From NCBI GenBank assembly GCA_006227085.1, contig SBFY01000214.1, positions 1-12,359 on the forward strand: 12,359 nt of DNA, given 5' to 3'. Below the pieces are notes generated by a model, which saw only the letters and a program-made list of their open reading frames with translations, did no database searches and was not told the DNA's origin. Source of the stretch: Gammaproteobacteria bacterium. Its GTDB lineage: Bacteria > Pseudomonadota > Gammaproteobacteria > Pseudomonadales > M0112. The position numbers and the translations under genes were made by a program. Shown here in pieces: positions 7,719 through 12,359 of this stretch. Position 1 is the first letter of the stretch, and each line of letters opens with the position of its first letter.

Positions 7719-9137
7719 ATGAGACGTACCAAGATTGTTGCCACCATTGGCCCCGCCAGTGACAGCGAAACCACACTGGAAGCCTTGCTGAAAGCAGGGG
7801 TCAATGTTTTCCGCTTCAACTTCTCCCATGGCTCGGCCGATGACCATCGCCACCGCGTTGACTGCATTCGCAACCTGGCCAGGAAACATGATATGTGCGT
7901 GGCCTTGTTAGGTGACCTGCAAGGCCCCAAGATCCGCATTGGCAAATTCAAAAGCAACAGCATCACATTAGTGCCGGGCACACCGATCACGCTGGATCCT
8001 TCACTGAAAGACAATGAAGGCGATGATTCACACATCGGGGTGGACTACAAACCGTTACCGCAATACGTCAAACCCGGTGACATCCTGTTACTCGACGATG
8101 GCCGTATCCGCCTGCGTGTTGAAAAAGTGCATGACAACAAAGTGCTGTGCCACTCTGAATGCAGCGGCGAGCTATTCCCGCGCAAAGGCATCAACCGTCT
8201 TGGTGGTGGCTTGTTTGCGCCGGCATTGACCGAGAAAGACCGTGGCGACATCAAACTCGCGGCCGAGCTTGAACTGGATTATGTGGCTGTCTCCTTCCCC
8301 GGTTCCGCCGACGATATCGAAACCGCTCGCCAATTGCTGCGCGAAGCCGGCAGTGATGCCGCCGTGATCGGCAAGATCGAGCGCGCCGAAGCGGTTGCCG
8401 ACGACCAACAACTCGACAGCATCATCAACGCCTGCGATGGCGTAATGGTGGCACGCGGTGATTTGGGTGTGGAAATCGGTGACGCGCAATTGATCGCCGT
8501 GCAGAAACACATCATCCATCGTGCCCGCCAACTGAATCGTGCGGTGATCACTGCCACCCAGATGATGGAATCCATGATCCACAGCCCGGTCCCGACACGT
8601 GCTGAAGTGTTTGATGTTGCCAACGCCGTACTCGATGGCACCGATGCCGTGATGCTGTCAGCTGAAACCGCTAACGGCAAATACCCGGTCGACACCGTAC
8701 TGGCGATGGCACGCACATGCGAAGGAGCCGAGCAGTATCCAGCCCTGCGCCGCATCGACCTGAGCCTGGACCGGCCGTTCAAGACCACCGAAGAAGCGAT
8801 TGCCACCAGCGCCATGTATGCCGCCAATCACCTGGAAGGCGTAAAAGCGATTGTCAGCCTGACAGAAACCGGCAAGACCGCACTGTGGATGTCACGCCTG
8901 AATTCCAACTTGCCGATCTTTGCCTTGAGCCGTCGCGAAGACACCTGCAACCGGGTATCCCTGTATCGCGGCGTGACCGCCATCCCGTTCTCGATGACCG
9001 GCGATGTGACCACGCGTGCGATTGAAGCCCTGCAGGAACGCGGGCTGCTGCAGGAAGGCGATACGATTGTGATGACCCGTGGCGATAAATTGCGCGTGGA
9101 TGGCAACACCAACGTGCTGAAGATCTTGCGGGTCTGA
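7719..9137 (+). CDS. pykA: Pyruvate kinase, PykA type
   Basis: Pyruvate kinase converts phosphoenolpyruvate and ADP to pyruvate and ATP, the last glycolytic step. The 472-residue protein begins MRRTKIVATIGPAS and shows FNFSHG, GDLQGPKIR, PGDILLLDDGR, KGINRLGGGL, GKIERAEAV with the catalytic Lys, VMVARGDLGVEIG, RAVITATQMMESM and DGTDAVMLSAET. GDLQGPKI and GVDYKPLP match E. coli PykA rather than PykF, so I assign the PykA (AMP/sugar-phosphate type) branch. An open frame runs upstream to 7497 inside the SDR gene, but homology starts at 7719. The Shine-Dalgarno is weak (ACGGA, 7704-7708, 10 nt upstream). The gene lies 25 nt after the SDR stop, probably in the same transcript as cca. It ends 6 nt before the convergent folK stop. 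Confidence 0.96.
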   Translation: MRRTKIVATIGPASDSETTLEALLKAGVNVFRFNFSHGSADDHRHRVDCIRNLARKHDMCVALLGDLQGPKIRIGKFKSNSITLVPGTPITLDPSLKDNEGDDSHIGVDYKPLPQYVKPGDILLLDDGRIRLRVEKVHDNKVLCHSECSGELFPRKGINRLGGGLFAPALTEKDRGDIKLAAELELDYVAVSFPGSADDIETARQLLREAGSDAAVIGKIERAEAVADDQQLDSIINACDGVMVARGDLGVEIGDAQLIAVQKHIIHRARQLNRAVITATQMMESMIHSPVPTRAEVFDVANAVLDGTDAVMLSAETANGKYPVDTVLAMARTCEGAEQYPALRRIDLSLDRPFKTTEEAIATSAMYAANHLEGVKAIVSLTETGKTALWMSRLNSNLPIFALSRREDTCNRVSLYRGVTAIPFSMTGDVTTRAIEALQERGLLQEGDTIVMTRGDKLRVDGNTNVLKILRV

Positions 9138-9143
9138 AACGCG

Positions 9144-9629
9144 TCAGCCCAAGCTCACTTCATGCATCGTTACCTGATGCTCTGGATGTCGCTGCCACAA
9201 CACATGACAGCTATCCTGCTGTCCCGGCAACACCAACCCCGGATCAATATCCGTGAGCGGCTTCAACACAAACGCATAGTGCGTGGTTTCATCCCGTGGC
9301 AATGCCACACCATCCACCACACCACAGGCATCGCCATAGACCAGCAGATCAACATCGAGGGTCCGGTCACTGAACTTGGCATCGCCTCGCACACGGCCAT
9401 GCGCTGCTTCCAATGCCCTTAACCAATGCGCCAGTTGCGCCACTGTCCAGTCGGTATCGAATCCTGCCACCAGGTTAAAAAACGCATCGCCCTCAAATCC
9501 CACAGCAGCTGTTTCATAGACTGGTGAGAATTGCACCGGGCTAAACATCTCGCGTAAAGCTTGCATGGCGGCACGGACATGCCGTTCACGATCGACATTG
9601 CTGCCGATGCTGACGTAGACGCGTGTCAT
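9144..9629 (-). CDS. folK: 6-hydroxymethyl-7,8-dihydropterin pyrophosphokinase (HPPK, FolK)
   Basis: FolK transfers pyrophosphate from ATP to 6-hydroxymethyl-7,8-dihydropterin, preparing it for FolP in folate synthesis. The 161-residue protein opens VYVSIGSNVDRERHV, has SPVYET and the GFEGDAFFNLVAGFDT core, and carries the Mg-binding signature SDRTLDVDLLVYG, in which D92 and D94 match the catalytic aspartates of E. coli FolK. LPRDETTHYAFVLKPLTDIDP is the usual LPHP.HxRxFVL region; here it reads LPRDETTHYAFVL, somewhat diverged. The ATG overlaps the folB stop (ATGA at 9626-9629 on the minus strand), so translation is coupled to the preceding pathway enzyme. No terminator is visible after the stop, only 6 bp from the convergent pykA end. 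Confidence 0.95.
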   Translation of the reverse strand: MTRVYVSIGSNVDRERHVRAAMQALREMFSPVQFSPVYETAAVGFEGDAFFNLVAGFDTDWTVAQLAHWLRALEAAHGRVRGDAKFSDRTLDVDLLVYGDACGVVDGVALPRDETTHYAFVLKPLTDIDPGLVLPGQQDSCHVLWQRHPEHQVTMHEVSLG

Positions 9630-9985
9630 TGCGGTTTTTCCCCGCGCTCGATCACCACGCCAACATCGCGCGCACCGCGCACGGCCCCCGGTTTCGACAA
9701 GCGCAGGCGCAGCCAGGGCACACCGAATTCCTCGCGCACGATAATGGCAATGCGTTCTGCCAGCGTTTCCACCAACTGGAATTCACTCGCTTCAATAAAC
9801 CCGATCAGCCGTTTCGCCACTGCCTTGTAATTGAGCGTGTCATCGATGTGGTCGCTCAGTCCGGCCCTGCGAATGTCTGTCGCCATTTCCAGATCGAGGC
9901 TAACCGTCTGGCGCACTTCGCGCTCCCAGTCATAAATCCCGATGATGGTGTTCACTTTCAGGTCGCGGATATACACGATATCCAT
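9626..9985 (-). CDS. folB: Dihydroneopterin aldolase FolB
   Basis: FolB cleaves 7,8-dihydroneopterin to 6-hydroxymethyl-7,8-dihydropterin (the FolK substrate) and glycolaldehyde. It also epimerises dihydroneopterin to dihydromonapterin, the likely substrate of the FolM-like reductase encoded nearby. The 119-residue length is standard. The functional residues are in place: E21 in IYDWEREVRQ, Y53 in DTLNYKAV and K98 in LSKPGAVRGA. The LVETLAERIA helix is typical. A strong AAGGAGAG site overlaps the TAA stop of tsaD (gap 9 nt), so the gene is co-transcribed with tsaD and probably coupled to it. Order in the transcript is tsaD, folB, folK. Confidence 0.96.
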   Translation of the reverse strand: MDIVYIRDLKVNTIIGIYDWEREVRQTVSLDLEMATDIRRAGLSDHIDDTLNYKAVAKRLIGFIEASEFQLVETLAERIAIIVREEFGVPWLRLRLSKPGAVRGARDVGVVIERGEKPQ

Positions 9986-9994
9986 GCTCTCTCC

Positions 9995-11026
9995 TTATGC
10001 CGCTGGTGGCGACAGCTCGGTCATCGGCCAACGCGGCCTCACCGCCAATGACAGATCGCCAGACTCACCTGCCATCAAACGCTGGCAACCGGCGAAGGCA
10101 ATCATGGCGCCGTTATCGGTACAAAACGCCGGCCGCGGCAAGCACACCTGCACGCCCATCGACTGGCTTAACTGCTGCAACTGTTCACGCAAGCGCACAT
10201 TGGCACTCACTCCGCCGGCGATCACCAGGCACGACAGACCGGTCTCTTCCAGTGCCCGCCGGCATTTGATCGCCAGCGTATCGATCACGGCTTCCTCAAA
10301 CGCATACGCAATGTCTGCACGCGTTTGCTCATCCAGCGAACCACTGGCTTCCGCTTCACGGATCGTCGTCAGCGCATGGGTTTTCAGGCCGCTGAAACTG
10401 AAATCCAGCCCCGGCTTCTGGGTCATCGGCCGCGGGAACTGGAACTTTCCCGGACGCCCCTGCATCGCCAGTCTTGCCAGTGCCGGCCCTCCGGGATACC
10501 CAAGCCCCAGTAACTTGGCGGTTTTATCGAACGCTTCACCGGCGGCATCATCCACCGACTCACCCAGCAGGCGATAGCGGCCAATGCCCTGCACCGCCAC
10601 CAACTGGGTATGGCCACCGGACACCAGCAAGGCCACAAACGGGAACGCCGGCGGGTCATCTTCCAGCATCGGTGCCAGCAAATGCCCTTCCATGTGATGC
10701 ACCCCGATCGCCGGGACATCCCAGGCCCAGGCCAGGCTACGGCCTGCCATGGCGCCCACCAACAGTGCCCCGATCAGCCCCGGCCCGGCAGTGAAGGCCA
10801 CCCCATCGACTTCGCCGGCCGCAAGCCCCGCCTGTGCCAGCACCTCGGTCACCAGCGGCAACAGTTTGCGGACGTGGTCACGGGAGGCCAATTCCGGCAC
10901 CACCCCGCCATAGGCTTCGTGCAGCCCCACCTGGCTGAACAGGGCATGCGCCAGCAGGCCGCGGTCGCTGTCATAGACCGCCACCCCGGTTTCATCGCAA
11001 GAAGTTTCAATGCCCAGCACCCGCAC
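9995..11026 (-). CDS. tsaD: tRNA N6-adenosine threonylcarbamoyltransferase TsaD
   Basis: TsaD (Kae1/Gcp/YgjD) moves the threonylcarbamoyl group from TC-AMP to A37 of ANN-decoding tRNAs, working with TsaB and TsaE. The 343-residue protein begins VLGIETSCDETG and carries the metal-binding HMEGH motif with H111 and H115. Further blocks are YGGVVPELASRDH, TAGPGLIGALLVG, LLVSGGHTQL, LGESVDDAAGEAFDK, FSFSGLKT, VIAGGVSAN and the TDNGAMIA motif with the third metal ligand. The start is GTG (11024-11026). The nearest upstream ATG on this strand runs into a TGA two codons later, so GTG is the real start, with only a weak AGGGTG upstream. It is the first gene of the tsaD-folB-folK unit and diverges from rpsU. 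Confidence 0.96.
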   Translation of the reverse strand: MRVLGIETSCDETGVAVYDSDRGLLAHALFSQVGLHEAYGGVVPELASRDHVRKLLPLVTEVLAQAGLAAGEVDGVAFTAGPGLIGALLVGAMAGRSLAWAWDVPAIGVHHMEGHLLAPMLEDDPPAFPFVALLVSGGHTQLVAVQGIGRYRLLGESVDDAAGEAFDKTAKLLGLGYPGGPALARLAMQGRPGKFQFPRPMTQKPGLDFSFSGLKTHALTTIREAEASGSLDEQTRADIAYAFEEAVIDTLAIKCRRALEETGLSCLVIAGGVSANVRLREQLQQLSQSMGVQVCLPRPAFCTDNGAMIAFAGCQRLMAGESGDLSLAVRPRWPMTELSPPAA

Positions 11027-11058
11027 GCCAGCACCCTGTTCACGCCATTGGAGAGGCT

Positions 11059-11087
11059 TTGCATTTTGCCAGACCAGCCGGTAGAAT
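11059..11087 (+). promoter_or_regulatory. Probable sigma-70 promoter of rpsU
   Basis: TAGAAT (11082-11087) matches 5 of 6 positions of the -10 consensus. TTGCAT (11059-11064), 17 nt upstream, shares the TTG of the -35 box. A better -35 match, TTGCCA (11066-11071), is only 10 nt from the -10 and so is unlikely to pair with it. Transcription would start near 11093-11095, giving an untranslated leader of about 60 nt before rpsU. Confidence 0.6.
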
Positions 11088-11105
11088 TCGCCCCCCTGAA
11101 ACCCT

Positions 11106-11126
11106 TGGACGCCATAGCGGTGTCCA
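11106..11126 (+). ncRNA. Hairpin in the rpsU 5' leader
   Basis: TGGACGCC (11106-11113) pairs with GGTGTCCA (11119-11126) across the loop ATAGC, giving an 8-bp stem with one G-U wobble. In the predicted transcript it begins about 12 nt from the 5' end and finishes 27 nt before the rpsU start codon. There is no U-tract, so it is not a terminator. It could stabilise the 5' end or serve as a regulatory element. The pairing is direct; any function is inference. Confidence 0.45.
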
Positions 11127-11138
11127 TTAACCAGTCAA
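11111..11138 (-). promoter_or_regulatory. Possible tsaD promoter
   Basis: On the minus strand TTGACT (11133-11138) matches 5 of 6 bases of the -35 box. After a 16-nt spacer, TATGGC (11111-11116) is a weak -10. The site would place a start about 80 nt upstream of the tsaD GTG. It overlaps the DNA encoding the rpsU leader hairpin and reads across the rpsU promoter in the opposite direction. Confidence 0.35.
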
Positions 11139-11153
11139 GACAGGTGAATGTGA

Positions 11154-11372
11154 ATGCCTTCGATCAAGCTGAAGGAAAACGAGCCGTTTGATGTCGCCCT
11201 GCGTCGTTTCAAGCGCTCCTGCGAAAAAGCCGGCGTCCTCGCCGAAGTGCGTCGCCGTGAGGCCTATGAAAAGCCCACGACCGAGCGCAAGCGCAAGGCC
11301 GCGGCTGCCGTGAAGCGCCACCAGAAGAAACTGCAGCGCGAAGGCCGTCGTTTCACGCGTCCGGGTCACTGA
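11154..11372 (+). CDS. rpsU: 30S ribosomal protein bS21
   Basis: bS21 is a small basic protein of the 30S platform that aids translation initiation. The 72 residues match the family: IKLKENEPFDVALRRFKRSC, EKAGVLAEVRRREAYEKPTTE and RKRKAAAAVKRHQKK. The start has AGGTGA (11142-11147) 6 nt upstream; an ATG at 11148 is followed immediately by TGA. The C-terminus reads EGRRFTRPGH, whereas E. coli and Pseudomonas proteins end in Leu-Tyr, so the tail is unusual. It is the first gene of the macromolecular synthesis operon (rpsU, here yqeY, then dnaG), with its own promoter and leader hairpin and divergent from tsaD. Confidence 0.96.
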   Translation: MPSIKLKENEPFDVALRRFKRSCEKAGVLAEVRRREAYEKPTTERKRKAAAAVKRHQKKLQREGRRFTRPGH

Positions 11373-11386
11373 GCCGGGAATTGACC

Positions 11387-11410
11387 GGGGTGCACGACCT
11401 GCGGCACCCC
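11387..11410 (+). other. GC-rich hairpin after rpsU, terminator-like without U-tract
   Basis: GGGGTGC (11387-11393) pairs with GCACCCC (11404-11410), and CG (11395-11396) pairs with CG (11402-11403) inside the loop. The bases that follow are C-rich (TCTCCCCCGCC) rather than T-rich. It sits in the 69-nt gap between rpsU and yqeY, where E. coli has an attenuating terminator and RNase processing downstream of rpsU. It could therefore limit read-through or protect the rpsU mRNA 3' end after processing. The role is inferred from position. Confidence 0.5.
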
Positions 11411-11441
11411 TCTCCCCCGCCTCCCCGATCACGAATCTCCC

Positions 11442-11894
11442 ATGCCTGAATCCCTCAAGGCGCAGATCACTGAAGCCATGAAGGCCGCCCTGAAAGCGGG
11501 CGACAAGGCCCGTCTTTCCACCGTTCGCCTGATCCTCGCCGACATCAAGCGCGTCGAAGTCGACGAACGCCGCGAACTGTCGGATGCCGACACCCTCGCC
11601 ATCCTCGCCAAGATGCTCAAGCAGCGCCGCGATGCCGCCAGCCAGTTCCAGCAGGCGCAGCGCACGGACCTGGCCGACAAGGAACTGGCCGAAATCACGG
11701 TGATTGAAAGCTTCATGCCTGCCGGTCTCAGCGATAGCGAGATTGATGCCCAGATCGAAGAAGCCATCACCGCCGCCGCTGCCAGCAGCGCCCGTGACAT
11801 GGGCAAGGTCATGGCCATCCTGAAAGAACGCCTGGCCGGTCGCGCCGACATGACCGCGGTCAGCGCCCGCGTCAAAGCCCGCCTGAACCGCTAA
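11442..11894 (+). CDS. yqeY: GatB/YqeY domain-containing protein
   Basis: The 150-residue product is a stand-alone YqeY protein, related to the tail domain of GatB/GatE amidotransferases that bind tRNA; its own function is not established. It shows the family pattern throughout: an N-terminal helix SLKAQITEAMKAALKAGDK, then STVRLILADIKRVEVD and DTLAILAKMLKQRRDA, then a second domain with ELAEITVIESFMPAGLSDSEI and the conserved DMGKVMAILKERLAGRADM and VSARVKARL. No Shine-Dalgarno is visible before the ATG (upstream bases are C/T-rich). The rpsU-yqeY-dnaG order is known from Pseudomonas and relatives, so co-transcription with primase is expected. Confidence 0.94.
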   Translation: MPESLKAQITEAMKAALKAGDKARLSTVRLILADIKRVEVDERRELSDADTLAILAKMLKQRRDAASQFQQAQRTDLADKELAEITVIESFMPAGLSDSEIDAQIEEAITAAAASSARDMGKVMAILKERLAGRADMTAVSARVKARLNR

Positions 11895-11912
11895 CCCGCT
11901 GTCACTCTCCGC

Positions 11913-11918
11913 TATACT
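11913..11918 (+). promoter_or_regulatory. Candidate internal promoter (-10 box) before dnaG
   Basis: TATACT matches 5 of 6 bases of the -10 consensus in the 52-nt gap between yqeY and dnaG. No convincing -35 is seen at 16-18 nt. If active, transcription would start near 11925, leaving about 22 nt of leader before the dnaG ATG. Internal promoters in this operon are known from E. coli, which makes this plausible. Confidence 0.4.
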
Positions 11919-11946
11919 GTCCGGCCAGACATTGGCGTACAGCACC

Positions 11947-12359
11947 ATGGCAGGCCGCATCCCGCAATCCTTCATTGACCAGCTCCTCGACCGCACCGAT
12001 ATCGTCGAGGTCATTGATGCGGCCGTGAAACTGAAAAAAAGTGGCCGCAATTATTCGGCCTGCTGCCCTTTCCACCAGGAAAAAACCCCCTCCTTCAGCG
12101 TCAGCCCCGACAAGCAGTTCTACTACTGCTTCGGTTGTGGCGCTGGCGGCAATGCCCTCGGCTTCCTGATGGCACACGAACGCCTGCCGTTCGTGGAAGC
12201 GGTGGAACGACTGGCCCGCCGCGCCGGCATGGAAGTCCCGCGCGAGCAATTAAGCCCGCAGGCCGAACAACAGCAGCAGCGCGAGCGCACCCTGTACGAC
12301 CGCATGGCCGAGATCAGCGAGTGGTATTACGGCCAACTGAAGCAATCGCCCGAAGCGAT
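11947..12359 (+). CDS. dnaG: DNA primase DnaG, N-terminal part (3' end outside window)
   Basis: DnaG makes the RNA primers for replication, recruited by DnaB helicase. Only the first 137 codons are present. They begin MAGRIPQSFIDQLLDRTDIV and form the CHC2 zinc-binding domain, with C40, H43, C61 and C64 at the same positions as in E. coli DnaG (CPFHQEKTPSFSVSP, then FYYCFGCGAGGNA). LGFLMAHERLPFVEAVERLA follows, and the window ends in the linker before the TOPRIM domain. The ATG at 11947 fixes the expected N-terminus. No Shine-Dalgarno is visible (the preceding bases are GCGTACAGCACC), consistent with the low translation of primase known in this operon. The gene follows yqeY by 52 nt. Confidence 0.96.
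   Translation, partial: MAGRIPQSFIDQLLDRTDIVEVIDAAVKLKKSGRNYSACCPFHQEKTPSFSVSPDKQFYYCFGCGAGGNALGFLMAHERLPFVEAVERLARRAGMEVPREQLSPQAEQQQQRERTLYDRMAEISEWYYGQLKQSPEA

Noticed and set aside
11127..12050. Open frame of 307 codons on the minus strand across rpsU, yqeY and dnaG
   Set aside because: It is antisense to three strongly conserved genes, its translation has low-complexity stretches with no recognisable domain, and no Shine-Dalgarno or promoter supports it. It is a by-product of GC-rich codon phase.
1..12359. Search for mobile elements, CRISPR repeats, phage genes, tRNA or rRNA genes and novel defence genes
   Set aside because: Almost all bases belong to recognised housekeeping genes in conserved order. 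I saw no long direct or inverted repeats, transposase, integrase or tRNA-like fold. Only the 83-residue gene lacks any family assignment.

Overview
The window is a run of chromosomal housekeeping genes from a Gammaproteobacterium with moderately high GC. Protein similarity and gene order both point there: lptD-surA-pdxA-rsmA-apaH, cca, folK/folB/tsaD and rpsU-yqeY-dnaG lie in an arrangement known from Pseudomonas and related orders. I cannot name the genus. I saw no mobile element, CRISPR array, phage gene, tRNA or rRNA, and no undescribed defence or biosynthetic system. What is unusual is mostly in gene order and small RNA-level structures.

Bases 1-4723 (+ strand) are one tightly packed unit. 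It holds the 3' part of lptD (LPS translocon barrel), surA (periplasmic chaperone for outer-membrane proteins, including LptD), pdxA (vitamin B6 synthesis), rsmA (16S rRNA dimethylation) and apaH (Ap4A hydrolysis). Every junction is 2 nt or less or overlaps. The unit ends at a symmetric A7-stem-T7 terminator that can serve both strands. The apaG gene usually found between rsmA and apaH is missing.

Bases 4781-5613 (- strand) carry a DUF4136-type lipoprotein and an 83-residue protein of unknown function, probably co-transcribed and converging on the same terminator. A short divergent region (5614-5735) separates them from the next unit.

Bases 5736-9137 (+ strand) hold cca (tRNA CCA addition and repair), a pteridine-reductase-type SDR (FolM-like) and a PykA-type pyruvate kinase. 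The kinase ends only 6 bp from the 3' end of folK on the other strand.

Bases 9144-11026 (- strand), read from right to left, are tsaD (t6A tRNA modification), folB and folK (consecutive folate steps). The plsY gene often found next to tsaD is absent. With the FolM-like reductase, pterin genes flank pyk on both sides.

Bases 11027-12359: a divergent promoter region separates tsaD from rpsU (ribosomal protein bS21), yqeY and the start of dnaG (primase). This is the start of the macromolecular synthesis operon. It has a hairpin in the rpsU leader, a second hairpin without a U-tract after rpsU, and a probable internal promoter before dnaG.
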